This document shows positions 11,603 through 24,400 of a stretch of 64,000 bases of DNA, one piece after another. The stretch's first letter is position 1, and every line of letters begins with the position of its first letter. Source of the stretch: Solen grandis (lineage: Eukaryota; Mollusca; Bivalvia; Adapedonta; Solenidae); NCBI GenBank assembly GCA_021229015.1, contig CM037782.1, positions 36,176,038 to 36,240,037 on the forward strand. Reading direction: 5' to 3'. The notes beneath the pieces were generated by a model. It was not told the origin of the DNA. It searched no databases and saw only the letters and a program-made list of their open reading frames with translations. Both the position numbers and the translations under genes were made by a program.

Positions 11603-11785
11603 GGCCGCGACATACCAAAGCCGTTAGAAATAAATGGTTCTAGAAGTTTCCAAGTTGAGCATGTAGCAGAATTGTCCAGTGTCTGGATATGTGTTTACGG
11701 CGTGAAACTGCAGTGTGGCAGCATTATATCTGTTTCAAGTAGCATAGTCTCAAAATGACTTAAATACTGTCGACGGGGCGTTAAA
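11603..11785 (+). mobile_element. SINE family A, head-truncated
   Basis: Starts at CGGCCGCGACATACCAAAG, the boundary after the tRNA-like head in complete copies. It continues through the shared body (TACGGCGTGAAACTGCAGTG, TGGCAGCATTATATCTGTTT) to the 3' domain ATGACTTAAATACTGTCGAC and GGCGTTAAACC. Same family as 24163-24400, 31300-31555, 44995-45130 and 51548-51859. Confidence 0.85.
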
Positions 11786-11884
11786 CCAAAGAACAATATT
11801 AACACCATTGTCACCCGTCTTTATACTGTTTTATATATTTAGAATCAATTTGAATAGATTTTTGTGAAGATGCCAAGAGTGAAA

Positions 11885-12045
11885 AGGTCACTTTCCCATG
11901 TAAACCAGCTGGCTTGCGGTAGGTCGGTGGTTCTACCCGGATGCCTCCGTGCATTCCGGGTCTTCCTCCACCTGTAATTAGCTGGGCGTCGCTATATGAC
12001 TGAAATACTGTCGAAACGACGGTAAAACTCAAATAGTCTAGTCTA
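11885..12045 (+). mobile_element. SINE family B, head-truncated
   Basis: Shares GCGGTAGGTCGGTGGTTCTA, CCCGGATGCCTCC, CACCTGTAATTAGCTGG, CGTCGCTATA and TGACTGAAATACTGTCGAAA with the complete copy at 45985-46205. It ends in CAAATAGTCTAGTCTAG. The tRNA-like head is missing here. Confidence 0.82.
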
Positions 12046-13127
12046 GTCCCATATAAACCGAATATTTTGTTACCATTTGTTTGAGAGTCAATTACAGTCG
12101 ATGGAGCTGTACTAGCGGCATCTTTGACGACCGGAATTTAATTGAAGGGGATCTTATATTATACAAGACGGTTTCCCACATGCGCACGCTAAAAATGAAA
12201 CAGGCGAAATTATTACCACATCGACTTTGGACGTGAAATGTGTATGTTTAGATGTTTCAATTCATTTCAATATACAAGGGCGTGTATTTCGAGGTAAAAA
12301 TACATTCAAATATAAAATGGCATTCATCCTCTAACTTGTTGCATAGGCTACTAGTAAAGGTACATTAACTGCCCATCTTCAACTTCTAATAGTCAATGAG
12401 AGGATACTCACAGTTTAGTTAAATTAAATCTATACTTATTAATATTGATATATTGTATCTAAAATATGGCAGAAATCATAAATATGTTATAACATAAGCC
12501 CTAAATTGAGTGATCTAGGGTTTAATGTTATTTTAACTTTGTTTAACAAGAGAAAATATAGTTCTGTAATAAATTTATGGTAATCAAGATGATGATGATA
12601 ATGATGGTGATGGGGTCGAGCGTTTTAGAAAGTGTTTAGTGTTCATAGATAGGCCAGATTCAGTGATGTCTTAATATTTCAATATATCTAAAGCAATTTG
12701 GTCTAAGAAAATAACATCGAGGTGCTGAACGAGAAGCAAATGTCTGTTTGTTGATGTCAAATTAAAAAAGTCCGACCATTACCTCCCCAATGACTTTATA
12801 ATTAGCAAACTAACTGATAAATGGCAAAACAGCCGTGGAAACCACTCCTTTCATTCAAATGCATGCTATTTCTTAAACGTATGTTCAAAGTTCGTTGAAT
12901 TTGCTTCTATCCGATTATGTGCAGGAACAATGCACAGCACTGACTCCAAGTGCGTTCCCACAGCGCTCCTTTTCTACAACCAGGCATATATGCATTTAAA
13001 ACGACAAGTTCTATACTTAGCAGTTTGCCTCGATTCAAGTACTACTGTACATTTATTGTTTGTTCTTTTCATCTTGAGAGTAAATTAAATTTTGTTTGCC
13101 GTCGCCGCTGCGACAGTTTTTCAGTCT
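12046..13127. other. Unique AT-rich DNA, no gene seen
   Basis: No frame longer than 60 codons with recognisable content. A short GATGATGATAATGATGGTGA microsatellite-like stretch occurs near 12590-12610. Confidence 0.6.
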
Positions 13128-13330
13128 ATTAGCGACGTCCAGCTAATTTCAGGTAGGAAATTCATAACACAGCGATACGCGGGTAGAACTACCGACCTAT
13201 CGCATGTCAACCCAAAGACATCCTCTCATGAAGATCTTGTGTGACACCGCCGGGATTCGAATCCATAGTGGTGAGTTTAGGAGTATGTATTATTATCATA
13301 CACAACTGTACTCTGCGACTTGCGATATTT
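13128..13330 (-). mobile_element. SINE family B with tRNA-like head
   Basis: Reverse complement of family B: TTAGCGACGTCCAGCTAATT, CGGGTAGAACTACCGACCTA, then the tRNA-like head with the pol III B box read as GGATTCGAATCC on the opposite strand (13254-13265). Only the outer 3' domain is missing. Confidence 0.8.
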
Positions 13331-16300
13331 TTGTCATTATCATACATATTTTTTAGAAATCCAGCGAACAGATTCTTATGATTGAAGGGATTGATAACGC
13401 TTAGGGTTTTCTCCTACACACTTTAATTCTCGCCTTCAATTCCAACGGCATGATTTCTGTTTTTACTCTCTTTTTGACTGAACAATAAAATAATGTCGCC
13501 TTGATAAAATCCAACCGTTCACTTTAATCGCAGACAATTCTTGTTCAAGTCTATTCTATTAAACACAATTTGTTGCGGGACATAGAATGTACGTCCAAAC
13601 AATCAAAAGTCAGTGATGACCTTTCATAAAGAGACCAGGATAATAAATAACATTTATTTAAGTAACTTCTTTAAGAACCTCAGCATGTAATCTCTTTTAA
13701 AGCTGGAAATATTGCGTCGGTATTGTTTAAAGACTTAATCAAAGGACCGATAGTCCTGAAAGCTGCCAAATGAAAAATATTGCTACACTATCCTAGCTTA
13801 TAAGTTTGTGCAGGGCAATTTATGGGATTTTGATATAATAGACACGTAATAATTCAATGGAATAAAATCTTTAAGAACAGACACTATAACGTTCTGCTAA
13901 GAAACTGTCAAGATTAAGATTTTTTTTCTCGGTATTAAAACTAAGGCCGGGGCAGGGTCAATATGAAGGCCAACCTTTACGAACTACTTTCCGAATTTTT
14001 ATGCGCAGACGATATAAACGAACAATGTCGCTCTATTTGGCGATACAAGAACATTTAAAATATCATAAACATGTCAAAATTATCCGATTGCTTTACCTAC
14101 CAGAGCAAAATGTTGTAGAATCGGATAAATATCGATATCTCTAATTGATATTAGGATTGAATGCATATTAGGCTATTGGAACGGCGCCCGGTCTAAAGGT
14201 GTACAAACGCGGACACGATGTTTAAAGTCGTTTTGTTGTTTGTTTGTTTTTTCAATTTGTAATGCACTGTATCTTTGAACATATGCAGTGTCGACCATTT
14301 ATGTTCAAGTTGCGTCAAAATTTTCGTTAAATAATTTAAGATTTAAAAATCTTTCACGGGTTCGTACATATAGCCGTAGACTGCGAATACGAACCAGGAT
14401 GAAATATCATTTTATAATACGTGTTATGACCAGAGCTTATGGTTTAAACACTTTATGAAACAGTTACTTATACGAGAAAGATTCGAATAACTCACGATAT
14501 TATGTAGAAATAATTTGGCCTATTTCGTTGGGAAAATTTATCCTGAAATATGAGTTTCCGGGGACCGACACTGCATTCAAAATGCAGCTCAAAAATTATA
14601 TTAAGTATTAATGAATCAATTCGTATCTCAACTCTATATGAATCATGCAAAACTAGAACACTGATCCTAGCAACATGCCGTTTAATACATTTATACGGAC
14701 AGTAACTTTTTACCATTATGGATTATTCAAACACGTGCATTATTGGAAGTGAAATGCCGATAACGACAAATTCGAATAACCGAGATACGACTAGAAATGT
14801 GAAAACATGTTCAGAAAATAACTGAACTGTAAATTGTAGGGCAAACAGGATAGATATGAAAGGGCAGAAAACAATACATTGACTAACAGAAACTCAGGCC
14901 GTCTGCAAATTAAAATGTTTTATCAACCATAGTATTGTGTAAAAATCATGATAACAATTGCGTCCCAATAAGTTTCTTACTTGTTTCCCGGCAACTTTTT
15001 TAACCAAATATGTTTTCATTTTATCCGCCACATTGCTATGGTTTATCAACGATTATTTAGAATGATTCACTAAAAACTTGCTATTCCCAAACGGTTTAGC
15101 AGATTTATTTATTATTCATACAGGATTTGGTTCAATTTCAGCATATGGTTTACTTGTATTGTATCCTTGATCTACTTATTTGCGGTACAAATTCATGTAT
15201 GTAAATTCATTCCGTTCAATCGTTCATTGGTAATATATATGGCGAATTTTGGTGTCTTATATCACAGTATTTATACATTGTTTATAAATTTCATCATTTA
15301 ATTACATTTGTCAAGCAAGTATTCGTGCTGCGAATTTTCTTTCTTGAGTTTCAAGTCTGTCGAATGAAGTGTGTTTTTTTTTTCAATATCGGTGAATTTC
15401 CTGATATATCCTAAACTTTCTCTGCTTCGTTACACCAACCGATAGCTGATATCGATAACGTTTATCGATGCTACAATAACTAAACAAAGAGACGACTGTT
15501 GGATACCCTGGCCATATCTTTCCCAGTGATACGCGTTTTCTCTTTAAAGACATCCGAGACATCTGATAAATTAACGATAGAAATATCTAGTGGAACTATA
15601 TAGTAAAGGTAAAGAAATTGATTCACATGAATGAAACAATGTAGAGAAAATACTGCATGATATACCTTATTATTTAAGGCATAGCAAACTTCTGAAAAGA
15701 AAAGATCAATTGATCCTTTAAGAAAAAGTCACAAGAAATAAATAAATTCTAATGACATACCAATAATGATTATTTTTATAGTAAATTCAGTTTATCAGTT
15801 TATTATTAAATAGCTTGTTAGAAAGTCATTCATTTTTCTCTACAAAGAAAATATACAAAGGCAGTCCATAGGATGTTCATTTTATCTAAAATTCAACCAG
15901 AAACAAAAAAGGTTTAGAATATCAGTGTATAATGCACAATTTCTTATGCGAATCGTTAAACACACTGAATAATGGATGCAAATTATAGTCTTGTATTTTG
16001 TAAATTAAATGACAGTGTTAGGGAACGTATCTTAATATCATAATATACATCTTTAATTGTATCACACAGGAAGCGAAAATAGCATGGCAAAATTCATCAT
16101 GCGTTCCTGTTATTCATCCTGGCTTCCGGCACCAGAAGATATTTTGAGAGACTAAAGTTGCAATACTGTCCTGAATCAATGCAATAAATAAGGTAAAAAT
16201 ATGAAAATCCAATCATTTCTATGGAGATATGCAAAATATTGCCTCTTTTTTTTCAAAGGATTAGCCCGATTGATGTCGATAGACTCACGAATCACCTATA

Positions 16301-16800
16301 TATATCAAATGACTGTAGCCAAAAAATTCGCCCATCTCACGAAAATTTCCCGAAGATAAACACAAGCATCCCTGGAGTCGATCGTGTTCTGTCACTCCGT
16401 ACACTTAATACTGGTATCGTGTTAACACTCCCAGATGATGCAAACGTATCTACTGATAGAATGCACACGAATTTGGCAGTTTCCAAACCTCGACAGATAC
16501 ACCCGAATCGATGGCTTTGAAAGGATACGATCAAGGTATTACAGACAAAATATAATATAAAAATAAAATTAATGTAAATTATGGAGGATAGACATATTAA
16601 ATAAGTATATACTGCAATAATAAACAGAATATAAGTAATGCGTCAAGCATATATTAAAAATAAACAAAGATTTAGAAAGTTAATCGGTTTGACTGATAAC
16701 GCTGTAAGATGGCAACATGTTTAATTACAACATAATTTATAACAATGAAAGCATGATAATGACATGTATACTTAAATAACACTTTAACTGCTAACTAGAC
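13331..16800. other. Unique AT-rich DNA, no gene seen
   Basis: Contains only short frames without motifs; the longest is 99 codons at 16221-16520, overlapped by a 65-codon frame on the other strand, both unrecognised. I found no repeat shared with the rest of the window. Confidence 0.55.
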
Positions 16801-16900
16801 NNNNNNNNNNNNNNNNNNNNNNNNNNNNNNNNNNNNNNNNNNNNNNNNNNNNNNNNNNNNNNNNNNNNNNNNNNNNNNNNNNNNNNNNNNNNNNNNNNNN
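16801..16900. other. Assembly gap (100 N)
   Basis: Exactly 100 N. The round length suggests a scaffold gap of unknown true size, so distances across it are unreliable. Confidence 0.98.
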
Positions 16901-17130
16901 GATATATTAGTAGATTGGTATTTATGTACAGGGTGGTTGAGGAATTGAACCCAGAGCCATTCATCCAAATGACATCCTAACTAAATAAAAATAAACACAT
17001 TAAATCTGACATATTAATAAGTAAATATTTAGTAGAACGATCTCAGAAGTGCCAAAGAACATCAGGATTTAAAGATTCCTTCTTCGTGTCACGGTAATGA
17101 TACCTCAAGATAGGGGAGAAAAATGTCTAA

Positions 17131-17450
17131 GCGGCCGGGAAGCTCAGCCGGAAGAGATTCGCCTGTTAAGCGAAAGGCCCCGGGCTTGACTACCGGTCAG
17201 GCTGCACATTTTTTCTTATCCAGTGAAATTCGTTAAAACCGCCTTGGCTGGAACCACCTGGAAGATTCAACATGGTGCGCACCAACTGCGGAAAACTTTA
17301 GAACACGGCCCTCTTAAAGAGACACAAGTGACTCCTGCCCCCTGTATCAACTTCATATAGATACAAGGATCATTGTATAAAGGAATATCAATGTGACAAA
17401 GCATCATTTATAAATTTGCCAAGCCATGATTTGAAATAAAGTATTTATTT
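17131..17450 (+). mobile_element. tRNA-Asn-like SINE (family C)
   Basis: The head at 17133-17206 folds as a degenerate tRNA: an AAGCTCAGCCGG A-box region, an anticodon loop CTGTTAA (GTT, as in tRNA-Asn) in a TTCGC/GCGAA stem, and a GGGCTTGACTACC T-arm region in place of GGTTCGANNCC. A tail of about 240 bp follows. It is not a functional tRNA: the T-loop is altered and the D arm has drifted. The 3' limit is uncertain. Confidence 0.65.
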
Positions 17451-17504
17451 GTTGAAGACATTTATTTAAAAAAGAAAATAATAATTATATATAGGTGTCT
17501 AAAG

Positions 17505-18330
17505 TGAACAAGAGAGCCAAAATGGCATTGTGTCGCTCACCTGAGTAAGATTGCTGTGTTAGACATTGTTACCAAAAATGTGACGTCTAAAGTGTTTGCA
17601 ATGTTTTTTCTAACATTTGACTAAGTGACATGGACTTTGATCCTACCTAAATTGCACTCATCTGGGATTTCAGGCAGACAACATTTTTATCACGTTTTTT
17701 ATGAAGACTGAGACCAAAATGTAGCCTCTACAATGTTCACTTTTTTTTTTGTAGACAAACATTCTGACCAAAGTCCATGAAGATGGGCCAAGCAAAATTG
17801 CAATAGTGAATGTTGGGCCAAAAATGTGGCCTTTAGTGTGTTTTTAAGTTTTTTCTAAAATTTGAGCTGATGACCTAGATTTTGACACCACATGACCCAA
17901 TTTCGAACTCATTTAAGATATAATGTAGACAAACATTTGGACCAATCCATTAGGGTTGTCCAAAGATGTGGCCTAAATTGTTCACAAAGTTTTTCTAAGA
18001 TATGACCAGGTGACCTAGTTTTTTATTCTACGTGACCCAATTTCGAACTAATTCAAAATTTATGAAGACAAACATCTGACAAAAATTTATGAAATTGGGC
18101 TAAAACTGTGGCCTCTAGAGTGTTTTCCTGATGACCTAGTGTCTGAACCCACGTGACCCAATTCGAACTCCTTTGAGTTTTTATGTAGACAAACATCCTT
18201 ACCATTTTCATGAAGGTTGGGCCAAAACTGTGGCCTCTAGAGTGTTCAAAAGCAATTGTTGACGACGGACGACAGACAAAAGTCGATCACAAAAGTTCAT
18301 CCTGAGCACAAGTGCTCAGGTGAGCTAAAA
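17505..18330 (-). mobile_element. Hairpin-ended dispersed repeat with tandem core (copy 2 of type H)
   Basis: Left end ACAAGAGAGCCAAAATGGC...GCTCACCTGAGTA; right end a palindrome TGAGCACAAGTGCTCAGGTG just before AGCTAAAAAGG, preceded by a GACGACGGACGACAGACAAA stretch. The core has five or more diverged tandem units of about 100-170 bp, each with a GTGGCCTCTAGAGTGTTC-like block and GTGACCCAATTTCGAACTC. These ends are the reverse complement of those at 43426-44659, but the internal unit is different. Non-coding. A Helitron-like non-autonomous origin is possible, since there is a terminal hairpin and no obvious target duplication, but I cannot prove it. Confidence 0.7.
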
Positions 18331-18591
18331 AGGTTTAGAATACTTTATTCGGATAGTTTGATATTCAAGACATGCTATAACAAAATGATACTCATCTAAA
18401 TTTTACAATATCGCATTACTCTTTCTGGATGTTCTATTCTGACCGCGCCTGCCTGTCTCAATTCTCATTTTCTAGAAAGAAAATCTCGATCTAGCTAAAG
18501 AATCTTGATTGATATGGTTATATATCTAAATATTGTTCAAGGCCAAAACTATAACTTTAAAGTTTAAACTTTATTCCTTTTACATCGATTA

Positions 18592-18790
18592 CGAAACCAG
18601 TTATCACAGCTTAAATCAATCACTCTCGATGGGCGGCACATGTGGTCATTATTTTGTTAAAAAAACCAGAGAGCCCGGAGAAAACCGACATGTCTAGACA
18701 TGCGACAACTGTACTCCTTCACGAACGTGACCAGGAATAGAACCCTGAACGAAGCGAAGTGAGAAGCGCGTTACCACTACTCTATCTAGG
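18592..18790 (-). mobile_element. tRNA-like SINE remnant (family D)
   Basis: On the minus strand: GATAGAGTAGTGGTAACGCG (A-box region), then a GGTTCTATTCCTGG B-box region about 35 bp later, the spacing of a tRNA. Downstream sequence to about 18592 is the SINE body. The element lies right next to the left end of the 18830 retroelement. Confidence 0.55.
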
Positions 18791-18829
18791 TACCCTCATA
18801 TATAACTACACCTTTAAGATATTTATAAG

Positions 18830-19505
18830 TGTACAGGTGTTAAGTGATAAATCATTAGGCAAGAAGACACGTAGCTTGATAGCTCAGTTGGTAGAATGCA
18901 GGAACGGTATTCCTGAGACCCTGTGTTCGAGTCGGTCAAGCCATTGATTTTTTCACCACCTGTTACATTTGGTGCCCAACGTAAAAAACCTACTGTTTGA
19001 TATGGCTACAGCTTCGGCATCTCAAGAACGTTTTCATGATGTTCTTTGTCTCTAAGAATTCTGGACGAATTCTAAATTTGAAGTGGGTATATGTAGCCGG
19101 GTACAGGTATTTAGTGATAAATCAATAGGCAAGAAGACATTGCTTGATAGCTCACTTGGTAGAGTGCAGAAACGGAATTCCTGAAGCCATGGTTCGTGTT
19201 TCGGTCGAGCCATTGATTTTTTCACCACCTGTTACATTTGGTGCCCAACGTAAAAAACCTACTGTTTGATATGGCTACAGCTTCGGCATCTCAAGAACGT
19301 TTTCATGATGTTCTTTGTCTCTAAGAATTCTGGACGAATTCTAAATTTGAAGTGGGTATATGTAGCCGGGTACAGGTATTTGGTGATAAATCAATAGGCA
19401 AGAAGACATTGCTTGATAGCTCACTTGGTAGAGTGCAGAAACGGAATTCCTGAAGCCATGGTTCGTGTTTCGGTCGAGCCATTGATTTTTTCACCACCTG
19501 TTACA
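18830..19505 (+). mobile_element. Miniature LTR-like element (TRIM-like), three terminal repeats, with tRNA-like promoter in the repeat
   Basis: Structure R-int-R-int-R. Terminal repeats: 18830-18967, 19092-19236 and 19361-19505, each beginning TGTA and ending ...CCTGTTACA (TG...CA). Internal segments 18968-19091 and 19237-19360 are 124 bp each and appear identical. Each internal segment starts TTTGGTGCCCAACGT, like a retroelement primer-binding site, directly after the repeat, and ends in the purine-rich TTGAAGTGGGTATA before the next repeat. TAAG flanks the whole element on both sides (18826-18829 and 19506-19509), a candidate 4-bp target duplication. There is no coding capacity. Inside each repeat is a tRNA-like sequence (A box TAGCTCAGTTGG at 18880-18891, B-box region GTTCGAGTC at 18925-18933 in the first). 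The first repeat has an 8-bp internal deletion near its start. Confidence 0.75.
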
Positions 19506-22500
19506 TAAGACAATTAGATATATTGTTATACCCATTTTGCTTAAAAAATCTAACAAATGTATTAGTGTATTAAGTTATGTGGTCTTTAATAATAAAAAGT
19601 AATAAAATAAAATATTATATCAGGAAATAACCATAAATTACCTTATTCACCAAAATTATTGCATTTTTCAATATTTCCCTAAATCGTTCTTTTTTATGAA
19701 ATGGAAAGAGCAAAAACGAAAAGAAATATAATAGGAACCCTGATGACAGAAGACAGCTTTGTTGAAAATAATCTAAAATGAAATATTATCAAAGATTGTT
19801 TCTATTCCGCCGAGACCCATAATCCCCCATGTCAATCGCCACATGCCGTTGTCAAGAGCAAACAAAAAATAACCCATCCACAAACGAATGATCCGAGCAA
19901 TTTGAAAATTTTTGCAGCAGTTGCAAAGTTTTTTCTTCTTATTTCTGTCTTTGTATTTTATCGGGTTGGTTCGTTGGGAGTAAAGCTCCATTAGCAGAAG
20001 TTGTCATATGCCGCCATTGTCTACATGGTGTAGTGTTACCTCAACCTTATAATTTGATTTCATATTTTTTATATTGTTCGACTTCTTACTTTTATATTGT
20101 CAGGGTCTCTTGATATTTTTTTTCAAAACTTTATTTATCCATTACGAGAAAAATAAATGTAGTGAATGGATATATAACCAATACCAGCGGTAGTTTCATA
20201 TTTATTGACGGTTATAAACCAGAAACGGTTGTAAACCAGAAACCTTAAGTATAATTTAAAACTTTTCGTTAGACATAGTTTACGGACACAAAGTAATAAA
20301 TACGAAATAAATCGAGGATTTCACAAATCATCGCAAGAAATACTCTAAAAAAAACATATTTAAATGCTCAAAGGTAAGAGCGACATAGTAAATCAAAACG
20401 TATCAATATCTTACTTGCATCAACGGCGATCTATCCTTGAAAGATTAGTAAGAAAGACGGAGGCTTATGTGCGGGAAAAAGGGATAAAGATGCACATCCA
20501 ACCAACCAGAGTATTACCTTAAAATAGAATTCTCACTCAACCAGTTTACATACTCTCTTGGACAATAACAGACATGTACATGGAATTACAAACATAAAAT
20601 AAACAAGGTCATGTGTACTGACATGACAATTCAATACAAAGGGACACAACTGCACCTTGCTACATAAAGGTGTTTAATTTAAATAGAAAAAAAAAATGAA
20701 ATGAATACGGTGATTGGAAGTTATAAGCAGACAAAATTACCCACAGGATTGTAAGTGTTAAAGCCACATTCTGCAGCTCAGAGGCTTTTGGTGCTATACA
20801 CCAATCCAATTATCTCTAGACAATATATTGATTCTGTTACTACAGCAGATCGGTACATACACGTTCCTAACGTCCGGGAATAAACTGACCAATTAGTGAC
20901 TGTGAAAAAAACTCAAATGTATGTTTATTTCACATTGAACAATGTTTGGAATTATACACCAGCATGTAGATTAAGTGTTTGTGAGTGCTCGTTGATTTAC
21001 GTAGGATTACGTCTCATTTTGAAGTGAAATGGTCTATATAACAAATAATGTTTACCAAGCAACCAGGAAGCACTATCTTAACAGCTGTGATGCTGCAACA
21101 TATCTATTTGGAAAAGAGCATTCGAAGTTGATGTCTTTACTTCAATTCTATCGCGACTTGTATTTGTTAGTTCGTAAGGATCATTAATTTTGTTCTTTAA
21201 TTATCAGATCTATTTTTAATGTACATTGATAAGCCAAATTTATGCACGTTTTGATCTCAATATTTGCAGTTATTTATGAAAATATAAATCATGTTGTAGT
21301 TAATATTACACTATTTTCTTATACTTTTTAAATAATGTGATAATCCATCTTCTTGTCGATTCAAAAGCAACAAACAACCTAAGCCATCATACGTTTATGC
21401 ATTTGAACAAAAAAAACAACATGATTTGAGTATCTCCACTGTTAAAAATATAGATATATACATGATGAGGTACTTTTTTTGTTTTGCTTCATTAGTGCCA
21501 CAAGTGACATCTACTGACACCATGGCTATTGGAATACTATAGTAACAATGAAAACGTATCGCTCGATGTATATATGTGGAAAGTTCGAAATGCACTGGGA
21601 TGTATATATAACTTTGATTTAATTAATCATATATTATGTTTTTATTACAAATGCAAATAAAAAGGATTAAACTCATCAAAACCTTTACCTGGTTGTTTAT
21701 GAATATGCTAATATAATTTTTTTTCATTCATGATAGACTCCATAAAGGAAGATTAGGTGCTTCTCCCAAGCAAAAATTGCACGGTGATTCAAACAACTGC
21801 CAAAAATTTTTATATATACATATGGTTTGCTGAGTCTACATAACAGATAAACATACAGAACATAAAAATGAAAATAAGAAATGTAAATCTTATTTATTTT
21901 TTTTTATTTTTTATTTTTTTATTATTATTCTTTTTAAGTTGATAGTTTGTATGTCATGCATTGTGATGCTATAGGTGGACAACGTAAGTACAATATTTTT
22001 TCCCCGCGTACACATTCTAGAGTAGTGCTAATGTAGCTTTAAAAAGACAGCCAATCAGAAGCGTCGAATCATGGCTGTTCTCAAGTAGAATAAGATTGTG
22101 TCTGTTTTGTAAAAAATCGATTGGGTATGTCTGTTAAATTTAATTTTCTATAACACGATTGGGGATAACTTTATTGAAAGAGTGTAGGTAAATATTTATA
22201 TTTGGGGTCGAAACTAGTCACTCTAGGATGGCGCAATGACGTACAATTATTAATTGTTAACGAATAATTCTTTATAAAACACAACAAATTCAATCTATTT
22301 ACAACCTAAACAAATGCAATAAAGAGTCGATATTGATTCTCATTCAGGAAACAAGTCTTTAAAAGTTTAAACTATTTTCATCAACACAGTCCTACTTGAA
22401 GTCAATATGTTTAGCATTTTAACAGATGATAAACTTTTGAAGCAATGAATAACCACAGATTAAAACAAATGGTGTGAGTCATAATACAAACTAGAATCGA

Positions 22501-23850
22501 CATAAAATTCAAAATGAAAAGGAATACAAAAATGCGACTGAGGTGTCTTAATATTCCCAACATCAGTAATCGGAAATTCACTTATAGGATTCAGATCAGT
22601 CAGATAATTTGAAGAAGCAATGGACGATCTATTGACGTGGTACAACCCTATCGTCCCAAACAACATTATCCAGGGAAAGGAAAATTGTTCTAAGCATGTG
22701 GGATGTCAAATTATCTATTTCGAATTCTCATTTACTGCCAAGAGAAGCAATCACATCATGACGAATTCTTTTAATTTATGATTAGTTCAATTGGCAACGG
22801 TAAAGATATAAAGATATATAGTGCATAGTGTGATTACTTTTACGGGAAATCAAATGTAAACGATGTAATTCTAAAAAAGGTAAATTACTTACAATATTAA
22901 ATACAAATATTAAAATATTTGGTGAATGTGTAAATCCAGTATAACAGTTTAAATGCGTCAAAAACATTAACTATTGTTAACACCATTTTGTAATATAATT
23001 TGTAATTTGATTAATAAATTTCTACCTTTTTGTCGACTGTTTTAATGTTGATTATGTTAATTATCTTATTTAGATTGACTTTGAACAGTTTTATAAAAAT
23101 ATTTTTGATTGAATGTTCACGCTAGTTATTGAAGTAGTTTGGTAATGTTGAGATATGTTCACGTTGCGCTCAAATAAGGAGCTGTATCTTCTTATGTACA
23201 GTAACGACTTTTTCCTTCCACGTGTTACAGTTAAATTATAAATGACGGTGTTACAAAAGAATGATGATTCGGTATCATTTACAGGAATACAGTCTCGTCT
23301 ACTCAATCTCTCTCATGTTAATATAACGACACGAACGTAAGTAAAATGTGAAAGATGTATATGTCTTAACTTTCAAATAAATATTGGATATGAAAATCGG
23401 TTGTTGTTTTTTTTCCATTATTAAAGCTAAACGATTTTTTTCTTTATTAAAGCTAAAATACGATATCTTTGTGAACGTAACAGTACAAGACGTCGGTGAA
23501 CTCAGTATGCAAGAAACAAAAACTAAATTGACGAAAATGAAAGTTCTTTATAAGGGAGAACGGCTGAAACATAGAAAAGACGGAAATATCTATAAAATAC
23601 AAGATAGTCTTAGGCGATCCCCAGACTCAAATCTTTTTCCCTTTGTTAAAATAATTATTTAAAATCACAAAATAAGCATGAGGAATTGGAGGTATCCATG
23701 TTGTTATGTTGAAGTAATAGATAATACCCAAGAAACACGAGGACCTGGAACCCAGCATGGTTTCCTTATGTAATTAGCGTGTCTGTCGGTGTAATTCTGT
23801 GAGTCTTCCATATCTATATGTGAATGAGCGAGAAAAACCTGCCACATTAA
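19506..23850. other. Unique AT-rich DNA, no gene seen
   Basis: No frame with recognisable motifs. A T-rich tract at 21893-21932 is low complexity. The 92-codon plus-strand frame at 23384-23662 is Lys-rich with no recognisable domain, and I do not call it. Confidence 0.55.
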
Positions 23851-23853
23851 TAT

Positions 23854-24085
23854 TCATGGCATTATAAGCGGTTTGGAATGCAATAGGATTGTTTCCGACA
23901 ATGATAGGTAATCTTCGTGTGTATACGTCGGGTAAAGAGTCGGCGTTATTTTCAAGATTTTCATTATGTTTATATTACTGTCTTTCAATCTTTCGACTTT
24001 TCTGGGAATATTAATTTTGCACGCTATATTTTCATACATTGTTTCAACATACAAATTTCTGTCAAGAATTTGAACTAACATGCTA
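23854..24085 (-). pseudogene. Unknown coding relic, paralogue of 61525-61790
   Basis: A 75-codon frame beginning MLVQILDRNLYVETMYENIA and containing PRKVERLKD, then YTHEDYLSLSETILLHSKPL. Read in the same frame, 61525-61790 gives LDRKLYIVTLSEHKAC, SKVERLKQAK and YIRRLPNIVRNNPIAFGNA. The nucleotide match continues about 30 bp past the stop (ATATTCATGRCATT in both). Conservation of the reading frame suggests real coding descent. I do not recognise the family; it could be an exon of a duplicated gene or part of an unrecognised element. Confidence 0.4.
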
Positions 24086-24162
24086 AATATTGGACCAAAT
24101 ACATCTTAAACCATATCTAAAATAATTTTAACACCATTTGTCTTTAATGTCTCTCTCTCTCT

Positions 24163-24400
24163 TGACCGTCCAGGGTGGCCTAGTGGTTTGAGCGTCCGCC
24201 TCGGGAGCGGGAGGTCGTGGGTTCGATCCCCGACCGCGACATACCAAAGTCGTAAAAAATGCTTGCCGCTCAGCATATAAGGGTAGTTGCAGGACTGGTT
24301 GGCCCGGTGTCAGGATAATGTGACTGGGTGTGGTATCATGCAACATGTCTACGGCGTGATACTGCAGTCTGACAGCACTATATCTGTATCAAGGACGCTA
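24163..24400 (+). mobile_element. SINE family A, complete head
   Basis: tRNA-derived head GGCCTAGTGGTTTGAGCGTC (A box) ... GTGGGTTCGATCCCC (B box) at about 24177-24230. The body follows (CGCGACATACCAAAGTCGTA, ATAATGTGACTGGGTGTGGT, CTGCAGTCTGACAGCACTAT), and the copy ends near 24400 before the ACTGTCG 3' domain. The loop between the boxes (TCGGGAG) would correspond to a GGG anticodon, but the tRNA of origin is uncertain. Confidence 0.88.

Noticed and set aside
18759..18947. 62-codon frame across the left of the TRIM-like element
   Set aside because: Covers the SINE D/terminal repeat junction and the tRNA-like block; no protein meaning.
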